Shown in pieces: positions 1-8,651 of a stretch of DNA of 21,543 nucleotides. A program made the position numbers and the translations under genes. The notes under the pieces are model-generated. The model was given only the letters and a program-made list of their open reading frames with translations. It had not been told where the DNA came from and searched no databases. Position 1 is the first letter of the stretch, and every line of letters starts with the position of its first letter. The stretch comes from Pinguiococcus pyrenoidosus (Eukaryota; Sar; Pinguiophyceae; Pinguiochrysidales; Pinguiochrysidaceae), in assembly GCA_019677205.1 (NCBI GenBank), contig JAAMXY010001109.1, positions 1-21,543 on the forward strand. Direction: 5' to 3'.

Positions 1-1
1 A

Positions 2-76
2 CTGGATGTGTACGCCGATGAGCCCCCACGCAGCTGTTTCGCTCCTCGGCGGAGACGAAACCTGCAACAGTCATAG
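2..76 (+). CDS. Possible C-terminal end of an upstream gene (partial)
   Basis: Frame 2 stays open from the window edge for 24 codons and closes with TAG at 74-76. It reads as an Asp/Pro/Arg-rich tail that includes ADEPPRSCFAPRRRR. Such a short open frame is expected by chance in GC-rich DNA, so this could equally be UTR. It is listed only because the sequence changes character after the stop, becoming less GC-rich with many short CA/AG/GTA runs. No family can be assigned. Confidence 0.18.
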   Translation: MDVYADEPPRSCFAPRRRRNLQQS

Positions 77-814
77 TCTAGTCACAATAGACACAGAAGT
101 AGAACAGTAACATGACAGTCTAACAACAGTGCGATAGGATAGTACAGTAGTACCTAGGGCCGGACAGCCGACCCAAACACTCAACTTCCTTTTTGATCGT
201 TTTGATCGCGCCACTCGAGCCGATCTGAGGTCGTAGTAAATCGATTTGTGCCTCAAACATAGCTCCAGCATAGACGCGGGTCTCTGTGGTAGAGTACATT
301 CTAGGGCTTGGCCATCGCGGACGTGTTCGATTTCACGCAATGCATTACTAGCTAATTTGAAACGAGCTCATCATCTCTCCTCTGAGGACGGTAGGCATAC
401 TCTCCTGACAGGTCAATCTGTTCCTGCGGAGCGGTCGAGGGATGTGGAAAGGAGTAGGGAAGAAGGAGTAGAAGAACAGTCATAGCACTGTAGGGTATCA
501 GTAGCAAGAAATCAATCTCGCTTAGTAGGCAGTCGCTCGCTCTTGCTAGCTAGGAAGTTGCTCGTACTAGGACGTAAGGGAAAGGGATAGCTATGAGTCA
601 GATCTTTGAGGATCTTGCAAGTGCAACTCCGAACACGGAATGAGAGGCTGGGAGAGTGAGCACAATCTAACGCAACACAACGCCTTATCGTTCTCCTCTC
701 TTACTTGACTTAGGAGACCTGGGCGTTCAAGCAAGGCGTTATCCGCACTCCATCCTTCTTTCAATCATTCGGGAACCCATCGCGAGTACAGCGACACAGT
801 GATCCAACAGGAAA
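77..814. other. Non-coding stretch, no gene recognised
   Basis: No open frame here resembles a protein, and I see no tRNA-like or rRNA-like fold. Base composition is more balanced than in the genes. It probably holds the 3' flank of an upstream gene and the distal 5' flank of the NF-YB gene. Confidence 0.5.
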
Positions 815-905
815 AACGAAAACAATATGAATTATATTTCAAATATTTTAGTGGCTTTTATTTCCATGAACGGTAGGGTAAACTTAAAATATGACTTTAA
901 TATCT
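815..905. promoter_or_regulatory. AT-rich island upstream of the NF-YB gene
   Basis: A roughly 90-base tract strongly enriched in A and T (for example ttatatttcaaatatttta near 833) sits in otherwise GC-rich sequence. It ends just before the first ATG (922) in the NF-YB frame and lies about 150 bases upstream of the preferred start at 1051. The position suggests a core promoter or nucleosome-depleted region. No defined TATA-box spacing can be proven from sequence alone. A second such tract lies at 15296-15385. Confidence 0.4.
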
Positions 906-1050
906 GTCGCTTCAACTTAAGATGAGTCAAGGACAGGAGCGTCGGGTCCGCAGATCCGACCGAAGGCGGGTGGGGCGTTCTCTCCACCGCGGACGTTCGC
1001 TTGGCATCAGAGGTCCGCAGTCTCTTGTCCGCTTGTTCCCAGTGTCGAAG

Positions 1051-1572
1051 ATGGCGGAAGATCACGGTGACGACACGGCGGAGATCCGCGAGCAAGACCG
1101 ATTTCTGCCCATCGCGAACATCGCGCGAATCATGAAGCGGAGCCTTCCAGAAAACGCAAAGATCGCCAAGGATGCCAAGGAGTGCGTCCAGGAGTGCGTC
1201 TCCGAATTCATCAGCTTCATCTCCTCGGAAGCGTCCGATAAATGCCAGCAGGAGAAGAGAAAAACCATCAACGGTGAGGATCTTATCTGGGCGATGAGCA
1301 CCCTGGGCTTCGACAACTACGTCGAACCCCTCAAGCTGTATCTATCCAAGTATCGCGAGGTACGTGAAGAGCAGGGCGCGAGAGAAGCTGCATGGTGGAG
1401 ATCAAGGGGATGGCCAATCTGAATCGGAGCGCTTGCCTCTCTCTTTCCACAGTCCATCAAGGGCGAGAAGCCCGGGTCCAAGATGCGCGGTGCGGATGGA
1501 CTGGAGGCCATCCCGACTGCGGGCTACGACACGGGCGGCCTAGGTGGCTACGAAGCAGAGGGGAAAGACTAG
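1051..1572 (+). CDS. NFYB: NF-Y subunit B (CBF-A/HAP3) histone-fold transcription factor
   Basis: DNA-contacting subunit of the trimeric CCAAT-box factor; it pairs with NF-YC and recruits NF-YA in the nucleus. Exons are 1051-1359 and 1453-1572, with a 93-nt GT-AG intron (phase 0), giving 142 residues. Residues about 11-103 form the diagnostic NF-YB histone fold. They open with [17 protein letters not shown], continue with [20 protein letters not shown] and [15 protein letters not shown], and end in YLSKYRE, nearly identical to animal, plant and fungal homologues. Exon 2 adds a short Gly-rich tail. The start is set at 1051 (good context, ATGG). An in-frame ATG at 922 would add 43 Arg-rich residues that look like translated 5' UTR. 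The family is certain; the tail depends on the intron model, which joins cleanly. Confidence 0.93.
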
Positions 1573-1961
1573 TGTCCAGGTGTCCGCGAGGGGAGAGTCG
1601 TTCAAAGCAATCGAAGTCGTTACGGAGTCTTTGTGGGCGTCCCCGAGGTCTCTCATCCCTTGCTAAACTCCTCACCTCATTGCGAGTCCTCCCGGAGTGT
1701 CCGCTGCGGGTAGAAGGCGCAGCGCAGAGCTTCATGGATCCACCGGGCTCTGCAGAAACTCCGTACTCCAGGAGGATGCGCTGGAGCACAACCTCGGGCC
1801 ATTCTAGATACGACAGCAGAGCAGCCGCTCTGAGCTGCTCTGACTACTCTGAAAGCAACGCGTCAAACAGCAAGGCTAGGCGGGGAATGGGGGGCGCGTA
1901 GGGCGCAGCGCTCCACCACGCGGAGCCCCAGTTTCCCCACTTCTTCAACGTGCAATTCGTC
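1573..1961. other. Intergenic region between convergent genes
   Basis: This is the 3' flank shared by the NF-YB gene (+) and the palmitoyltransferase gene (-). No convincing coding frame, repeat or RNA was seen. It should contain both polyadenylation regions. Confidence 0.5.
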
Positions 1962-3596
1962 CTATGCGATCCGCTTCCTCGCGTACTTGCTCTGGACAGG
2001 CGGGGACACAATCGGTTGAAAGGGGCTCTCCCCCGGGTCTTCTATGGACAGCTCCATCGGTTGCGCAGTCAGCGGGGGCACCATCGACGCAGGGAGGGGC
2101 TTAAAGGCGAGGTGCCACAGGCACTTGCACAGCGTCCGGAAGGACGGCTCCGGCATGTCTTCCGGAGGATCGCCACAGCGGCAGCCGGGACAGCACGGCG
2201 TGTTCACCAGGCCTGGCTTTGCCAGGGCTTCCTGAATAACCCCGGTGTCAGTGGAGGCGCCAACATCAATGTCGGATATCTCGCTCGCGTCGTCGGCCGC
2301 GAAGACCCCTAGCTGCTCGGCGCCGTCCAGGATATCGCTCAGCCGCACGTGCCTCTGCCGCTTCTCCTTGGCCCGATGATACCGAATGTACTCCAGCGTG
2401 GTAAGGCCGCGGCTTAGAATCAGCATGTGAAACGCAAGGAGCCCCCCGACAGCCACGAAAGCTACGGAAGAAAGCAGGAGTACGGAAGCGATGACGCCGA
2501 GCTCTGCGGCCGAGCAGACCTCCGTGGCGTCGAGAAAGAGATGCTTCGCCGAAGCGCCGAGGCAGCTCCTCGGTGACACCGAGTTGTGAACGAAAAGACC
2601 AGCGACCACGATGCCAGTGGTGCTGGCGACCACGAGAGCTCCATAGGTGATGCTCCCCAGCAGCAAAAGGTACGCAGGGTAATTGCGTTTGGCAACGCAG
2701 TTCCCGACCTGGAAGGACCAGCGAGATATATGTGAGTCGAAGCGGCCGTCTGGATCCATGCCGGCTGGGCCCCCGTGATCTGCATAAGCTCCCTTACCCA
2801 TTCACAGTGGTGATCAAAGCCAACCAGGCAGTTGTTGCACCTCTTGCAGTGCTTTGCCTTCATGTCACTTCCGCAGGCGATGTTGCAGATGTCGCAGAAG
2901 TGATGGCTGTACGGCTTGGCCCGATTCGTCTTCAGGATGGAGAACACCTGCGCAGTTGGGCTCTCGCTTATCCCACTGACCCCACATACGCTGCGCATTG
3001 GCGGAGTGCCCTACCTCAAGAGCTGGTAGAGGATCTCCTCGAGGCATGATCCCCGGGTCCAGGCAGGCGGTCCTGAGGAGAGAGGCAAGCACCACAAGAG
3101 CCGCCACGGCAGCTGTCATCGCGGCAAACGTGAAGCACCCGGACGTGCGGGAGTTCGCCAGGTCCTGCGCGTACTTCTCGGGAAGCACGACTCCCACATA
3201 CCCCGCGCAGATGAACAGGATGATGCCGCACGTGGCAGCCAAGCGAGACTCTGCGAGCGGGCCCATCATCACGCGTCCCGCGCAGCAGAACGTGTTGTTG
3301 CCGGGCCATTGGCCCTCCAGAGGCCTCCGATGGTCCCATCGAAAGCCTGTCGCCTCCGCCGTGGCATTCTTTGCGGGCGAGAAAGGCCTCGGGCCGAGGA
3401 AAGGGGGCTTGATGGCCGTCGGATTCTTGAGCGTCCGACGGGCTGGCAGGGGTAATGCCGCCGACGGCTCCGAGTGCGGTCGCCCCGGGAAGCGCTGGAC
3501 GGCTTCAAGCCCGTTGTAGCGACTTCTCTTCCCTCTTCCCACCGGGGAATCCGCTCTCCGGAGCAGCGGAGTGGCCTCCTTCGCCTCGTTGTCCAT
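1962..3596 (-). CDS. DHHC-type protein S-acyltransferase (palmitoyltransferase)
   Basis: Membrane enzyme that attaches palmitate to cysteines of target proteins, normally at Golgi, ER or plasma membrane. Three exons on the minus strand (3596-3015, 2947-2798, 2708-1962), with GT-AG introns of 67 and 89 nt, join in phase 0 to give 492 residues. Residues 100-112 (NNTFCCAGRVMMG) match the conserved lead-in of the DHHC9/14/18 and plant PAT group. Four membrane segments lie near 119-138, 155-175, 258-285 and 314-341. The Cys-rich domain spans 212-248 with DHHC at 239-242, and TTLE at 347-350 is the TTxE motif. Two oddities: the usual DHHCPW is DHHCEW, and the RPPR segment before HC is replaced by a longer stretch (CGSDMKAK). 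The second intron splits the catalytic region directly after DHHCEW. The ATG at 3596 is preferred; one 42 bases upstream is also in frame. Confidence 0.9.
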
Positions 3597-4430
3597 CAAA
3601 GCCTCCGGCGATGCTCGGCCGCTTCGGACGCCGTGCAATTCACTCCTGCGAGGGCGTGCGGGAAGAAGCCCGACGCTCTTGGCGAGGATGAGTGCTTCTC
3701 CGCGCGCGGAATGCGACTCAGCCGCTCAAACCCATTTTGATCTCGGAAGTGGTGGGAACCGAATGGGAGCTCGTGATGCCTGCGGTTGAGGATTTCGGAC
3801 GTGTATTGACAGAGTATGACATTTGGGATCAGTTTCCTAGGATGCCCTATGGTAATTCCTTTTTGTCTCGAGCGGTAGCGGGACAGAGGGAACCATCCGG
3901 ATCTTGTTTTGGTTTCCCGCCAAGCGCCGAATTTGCACGCCCGTCGCCGTGGTTTGTTCTCGTCGTCGTTGTTGTGGTTTGCCTCTTTCCGCTGGCCATG
4001 GCACGGACCCCGTGGGCGATGTAGCAAGGAGCAGGCAGCATGCCGCAGGGAGCAGGGAGCAGAAGGGATGTGAAAAGGTCGGCTGCACAGAGCCTTCCAA
4101 GCACATCAACGTAGCTTGATTTGAAGATCCAATCGTACTTATGGACGACGAAGGACGGACCAAGCGGGAGACGATAGCTTGCCGACAAAGAACGCAGCAT
4201 CCGCCACAGACTTGGCAACGGAGGCACGAAGCCAGCAGCATGTCCATCCTCCGATACGTCATCCAACTTGGTAATTACCCAACAGAAAACGGCGCCTTCC
4301 CCTCCCCCAAGATACCACCCACAGACCGGACGAAAACCCCGTCTGCCTCCCTTGAATCCCGGGAACTGCGCGGCTCTAGCAAGTCGCGACAGCATGAAAG
4401 CAGATACCTGCCGCGCGTGGTGGTCTGCCA
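3597..4430. other. Intergenic region, about 0.83 kb
   Basis: Lies between the start of the palmitoyltransferase gene and the 3' end of the phosphate-binding-protein gene, both on the minus strand. Several open frames cross it on both strands, but none has a recognisable domain and none looks like a continuation of either gene. It probably contains the promoter and 5' UTR of the palmitoyltransferase gene. Confidence 0.45.
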
Positions 4431-6499
4431 TTACGCGGTGGCGTCCTTCGTGCTGCTTTCCTTCATTCCTTCGTACTTCTGCGCCGAAGCGGCCGCCGAG
4501 GACCCACCGCAGCAGCCGAAGTCCGCTGTGGCGAAAACGAAGATGAGGAAAGAGACAAGGGCAAGCAACGCGAGGATGAGAGCAACAACCGCGATCCGGA
4601 AGGCCTCGTCCGCCGTATCCTGGGCGTCGTCAGCGTCGTCGTCAGCCTCGAGGCTCCTGATCCGCGCGTTCAGGGCATCGATCGTGCTCTGGAGCGTATC
4701 GAGCTGGGTTTGGAAGCTGCCGTCCATGGTAACCACCTGTGCCTCAAGCTCAGCGATGCTGTCCCCCTGCGCGCTCGTGGCCACCTCGTAGAAGTCGCGG
4801 CGCTTGCCAGAGACGACGAAATCGCCCATACCAGTGATGGGAAGGGTGGTGCCAGGGTCCTCGAAGGTCCACATCTGCTGGCCATCTGGCAGCATGATGG
4901 AGTCGATGGCGTTCTCCGCAATGGCCGTGAGCTCCGCAGGGATGGGCACGAAGCCGTAGCGTTCAGTCAGATCCCGGCCGTCGTCGGTGAGGAGCAACTC
5001 GAGAAACGCCACGAGAAGCGCACCCCGGTCTCCGTCAGCAGTCTGGTTGGCGTCCACGTAGATGTACGACACCGCCACGATTGGCCACGACGTCTCTCCC
5101 GGTTGATTGTGGAAGGAGACGTCAGCGAAAGAGCTCGAGGCGCTGGTCGGGACAAGCCCGCGCTCGATCGCCGTCGACGCCGCGGCCTGCACGCCGCCGT
5201 TGCCCAGGGCTTCCAGACTGGACTGGAACAGACCCGCGATATTCTCGAGCTCAATCTCGGCAAGTCCAGCGCCGTGACCATGCCCCGCGTCAAGGTATCC
5301 GATGGCGTACGGGTTGCTGCGCAGCGCAGCCTCCATGCCGCCGGAGCCCTGTGCGGAAAACCGCTCCGTTTAAGTGCTTCCACCCAACTCCATGGGCTCA
5401 CGATCCACGTACATCAACGCCAAAGGTACCCTCATCCCACGCGATGAGGGCGCCGACCTGATCCGAGGGCCATTCTTCCGGGCAGCGGTCGTGGAGGTAG
5501 GTCGTGACTCCCGCGGTGGTGCTGGATCCCCGGTTCCTCCGGTACACCAGGATCTCCTGACCAGCAGGGATGATCTGCGCAAGACCCGGATTGATGTCGA
5601 GGATCTCGGCGTCGTCCCAGGTCGTAATGTCGCGATTGAAGATCTACGAGGAGCACGTCAGCGAACAGCGAAGCAGTACGTGCTGCTCCTGGCAGAACGT
5701 GCTGCTCCTGGCAGAACGTGCTGCTCCTGGCAGAAAGCGGCTCACCTTCGCCAACAGGCAGCCCGTCATGTTCAGTCCCTGCGGGCCGCTGGTTGGGAGG
5801 CCCTCGACACTGTGAAAGATGCTCATCGCTCCGAGAAGAAACTAGAGTGGCACAGAAATATTCTCCACTCGTGAGTGCTCGGCCCTGGGTCCAAGTGCTC
5901 GGCCCTGGGTCCCGGTGCGCGGCGAGAAGGCATACCGGAAAGTGCAGCACCGTGCGGCCGGTCGCCGTAACTGCGTCATAGTCCTCCTGCGGGATTGGGA
6001 TATCTCCGGAGCCGAAGTCGCTGTAGGCCGTGAAGGCTCCCAGCGGGTTCTCCTCGCCTGCTCGGCGGAAGATTGCGCCGCCGGTTAGCAATCTGGATAT
6101 CCTGAGGCAGCGATGCCTTTATTTCTCAGAGCGCACCAAGGAACTCAAGCTGTCCTGTGCTGCTTCCAACCGCGCGGTAAGTGACGCGAGCTTCAGGAAC
6201 CGCCCTGGGATCGTGCGGATGCCGGTGAGTTGCTGAGGCGTTCCAAGCCTGCGCCCGAAGATCCGAAAGGGGCCAAAAGATCCGGAGCATTTCCCACCTC
6301 GCGTTCAGAAGGCGCGCCGCTTCCCAAAGCAGTCTCGACGGGTTGGTCGTCCCGCTTCCATCCAACCTGTTCTCCGCGGTGTGGGCCACGACGGCCGACA
6401 CGCCGAAGAGAGCGAATACCTGCGGCGAGACCAGATCAGCGCCGCACGCGACTCATGTGGCTGTCGGTGCCTTCGCTTGCTCACCGTGAACTTCATCAT
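4431..6499 (-). CDS. Secreted, membrane-anchored PstS-like phosphate-binding protein
   Basis: Eukaryotic member of the periplasmic phosphate-binding (PstS/PBP) superfamily, probably exposed on the outer or lumenal face of a membrane. Seven minus-strand exons (6499-6485, 6419-6298, 6204-6137, 6057-5936, 5841-5746, 5643-5413, 5348-4431) join in frame through GT-AG introns of 64-102 nt to give 523 residues. A stop precedes the first ATG. Residues 1-20 form a signal peptide. PstS-type hallmarks follow: GSGTTNP (26-32), TYRAVGSSTGQ (54-64), FGSGDIP (83-89), GAMSIFHSVEGLP, LLAKIFNRDITTWDD, INPGL, RGSSTTAG, and AIGYLD near 233. A coiled-coil-like helix (about 413-454) and a single membrane span (about 468-492) end in a short Cys/Ser tail. 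In bacteria PstS feeds an ABC importer; none is encoded here, so uptake or sensing is inference. Two introns carry tandem repeats. Confidence 0.88.
5681..5735. repeat. 19-bp tandem repeat, about 2.9 copies, inside an intron
   Basis: The unit tgctgctcctggcagaacg occurs at 5681-5699 and 5700-5718, and nearly completely at 5719-5735. The array lies wholly inside the intron 5644-5745 of the phosphate-binding-protein gene and makes up about half of it. On the gene strand each unit contains CTGCCAG, a possible acceptor AG. Confidence 0.9.
5874..5913. repeat. 20-bp tandem duplication inside an intron
   Basis: agtgctcggccctgggtcca at 5874-5893 is repeated at 5894-5913 with one change at the last base. 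It sits in the intron 5842-5935 of the same gene that carries the 19-bp array at 5681-5735, but the two units are unrelated in sequence. Confidence 0.9.
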
Positions 6500-6968
6500 T
6501 CACCGCACCAACAACGCGTTCCTGCGAAACACGCTTTCTGATGCAGCTGAACCCAACTGAAGAGCAGCTGAGTCGCTCCGAAGTCAACGGAGAGAAGAGA
6601 CGCGCAGCGCTGTGCGAGGCGCGAGGCACTGCCCGCTCCGGCGACAGCAACCCCCACGCGCATTTTCGAAGGTGCGGATTAAGCGAATCAACTTGCGAGG
6701 GTTGGATCTACAGGAGGAATTATGATTCAGAATTCACAAGTGTGTAGGGTTACATCCAATGGAGGAATGATATGAGTCTGATGGGCATCCAATCAATGCC
6801 GTGGAAGCAAGACGAGGTTTATACGTTCTTGTCAACCTCATAGTATGGAGAATCAGCGATGCAGCGGATCAGTGAAGAAAGTCTTCATCCATTTCGTCTC
6901 CGCCGAAACCCCTTCGCCGTGGCCGTTCAAACGCGCCAGTAGAGCCTCCTTCGCAAGAAGATGGATCT
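6500..6968. promoter_or_regulatory. Divergent intergenic region (shared promoter region)
   Basis: These 469 bases separate the start of the phosphate-binding-protein gene (-) from the start of the unrecognised gene (+). No coding frame with family resemblance was seen. Part of the stretch (about 6715-6845) is less GC-rich than its surroundings. A bidirectional promoter is inferred from the gene arrangement only. Confidence 0.4.
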
Positions 6969-7691
6969 ATGATGCGGAGAAGATCGCCTCTACTTCAGCT
7001 GCTGCTTTCGCTGGGCCTCTCAACGCGCCCGAGCACTGCCTGGCCGGCACAGCCGCTGTGGCTGGACCTGCGATGCTGCTCGGTGAGCACGACGGAAGGG
7101 GCGCAGAAGCGGCTGTTGGAGCTTTACCAGGGAACCCGCCAGGCGTTTCTCGAGGCTGGCCGGGCTCTTCCCAACGGCACTGCCGTCCAGGGACTCCTGC
7201 TGGATGCCGCAGAGCATAGAAACTGCGGCATCGCCACGGGCCTGCCTCAGGTGTATGTGCAAAGGGCCGCGGGAAACCAGGCGGCAGAGCTCGTGTCTGC
7301 CGAGGGGGACTCCCACGGCGTCGCACTGTTCATCTCGACGGAGACGGCGCGCTCCACGAGCCTCAATGCCATCCGGGACCACATCCGAAGGAAAGACCAG
7401 CATCTGATGCTTCTTCGGGAAGCGGCCGACGCTGACACTTGCGCGGACTTCTTGGAGTGCTTCGTGTTCGCTCGAGCGCAGCAACTCCACTGCTTTGGCA
7501 TCAGCGGCGCCGACTCTACGCTTCTTGCGCAAGTCGAGAGTGTGGAAGACTTGCGCTGCTGTTCAGAAGGCCTTCGAAAGCATGCGAACAAGTCTGCTCC
7601 AGCATGTGGCTTCCTTTTGCCTCCGGAGCCAGAGCTTTGGTTTGCAGCGCTAAGTTCTCGTGCTTCCGCAGCTGCCAATGCGTCGACCTGA
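6969..7691 (+). CDS. Hypothetical protein with signal-like N terminus
   Basis: An intronless frame of 240 residues starting ATGATG. I do not recognise the family. Residues 1-25 (MMRRRSPLLQLLLSLGLS...) are a basic start followed by a Leu-rich core, as in a signal peptide. A possible cleavage after PSTA would put Trp at +1, which in some secondary-plastid algae is compatible with plastid import; this is speculative. The rest is soluble-looking mixed alpha/beta sequence with scattered Cys residues (including CC pairs near 37 and 198), no obvious repeats and no membrane span. The C terminus is Ala/Ser-rich. Support for being real: it is an ATG-started frame with a sensible signal peptide between two genes. 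Against: no homology is evident, and a GT near 7081 could be a donor, so the exon structure is not secure. Confidence 0.5.
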   Translation: MMRRRSPLLQLLLSLGLSTRPSTAWPAQPLWLDLRCCSVSTTEGAQKRLLELYQGTRQAFLEAGRALPNGTAVQGLLLDAAEHRNCGIATGLPQVYVQRAAGNQAAELVSAEGDSHGVALFISTETARSTSLNAIRDHIRRKDQHLMLLREAADADTCADFLECFVFARAQQLHCFGISGADSTLLAQVESVEDLRCCSEGLRKHANKSAPACGFLLPPEPELWFAALSSRASAAANAST

Positions 7692-8651
7692 CGATGCCAA
7701 GGGAAAAGGAGGAAGGAGCAGCTTAGGCGCATGACGCCACCCAAGAGATCGGATGACCAAAGAAACCGTCCCGAGAAAGGTGAACTGCCTGGAGAGATTC
7801 CGTTGATTGATCCCGGCCGATTGGCCGATATGCCGCCCCTTTGGCAGATGCCGCGATTTGCATCAACCATTCAGCCTTTCCAAAGAGGGAAAAGTCTCAT
7901 CGCGACGTTGTCCTGTCGGGCGCAGCAAGCCTTGGGGCCACGCTCTAGTTCGGTGCTGGTCCTGCACTGGCGGGGGCGTTGCGCTGCGCTTCACTCTGTT
8001 GCCGCTGCGTTTCGTTCGTCTGGCTTGGCCTCGTTATCGGAGGATCGCTCTGGTGACGCACGGTTGGTTCTTTTCAGGAACACGTCGATGGTCGTATCGA
8101 AGACACTGGGAACAGCAAGCGCCTTTCCGCTTCGAGCTGAAGCATCTCCGCAGTCGTCTAGAAGGAGAGAAGCTGGGGTTCACCTGCTTCGCGAAAGACT
8201 TTTACTGTCGCGTCTCCTTCGCTAGAAGGCAGGTTCGGTGCCAAGACGTCCGACTCTTTCTCTTCTGGGGAAGCTGGGGGTCTTCGTCGTGGTCTGTCCA
8301 CAAGAGAGATGTTGAATTGAAACGCTCGTGAACATGATATCCCTTGCTTTCATTGACCTGGATCATGATTCAGATTACGATACATGTGTTCTCGCTTTCA
8401 AAACGATTTCTGTTCTTGAAAGGTCTTGTGGAGATGGCTTGTTAGGACATGGAATCTCTGCCAGTGCTTCACCCCCCTTCATGCCCGAGCCTGCCTGCTC
8501 GCTGTCTCTACCGCCTGCGTCCCTTCGGGAAGTTTTCACCTCCGCATTACCCTGGAAGACAGCTGCTTGCTGCACCCGGCAAGGCAATTTTTGTGGTGGG
8601 GGGGAAAGTGAAGTGACGCGGGCGAGCAGCATTTTACTGGCTCACCCAGCG
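7692..8651. other. About 0.96 kb without a recognised gene
   Basis: Open frames exist on the plus strand (ATG at 7731 giving about 160 residues; another from 7807; one running through the dioxygenase start from about 8334), but none shows a known motif or plausible composition. The region most likely holds the 3' end of the upstream gene and the promoter and 5' UTR of the dioxygenase gene. About 8328-8420 is locally less GC-rich. A small lineage-specific gene cannot be excluded. Confidence 0.4.

Noticed and set aside
13-62. Hammerhead-ribozyme-like pieces (ccgatgag ... cgaaac)
   Set aside because: The core needs CUGANGA but reads CCGAUGA, and the bases between the two boxes cannot form a proper stem II.
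922-1050. N-terminal extension of NF-YB from the ATG at 922
   Set aside because: In frame but Arg-rich and low in information, with no resemblance to NF-YB N termini. The ATG at 1051 has better context. It remains possible.
3847-4431. Minus-strand open frame abutting the end of the phosphate-binding-protein gene
   Set aside because: Compositionally odd, with simple-repeat-coded Thr runs and no domain. It is a different frame and not needed to complete either neighbouring gene.
4431-5336. Treating the last exon of the phosphate-binding-protein gene as a complete gene starting at 5336
   Set aside because: The Met is internal. Upstream exons supply the signal peptide and the first half of the binding fold, and splice sites join them in frame.
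8328-8651. Upstream in-frame extension of the dioxygenase
   Set aside because: Composition is unlike protein and it would bury the membrane anchor. The ATG at 8652 gives a normal type II topology.
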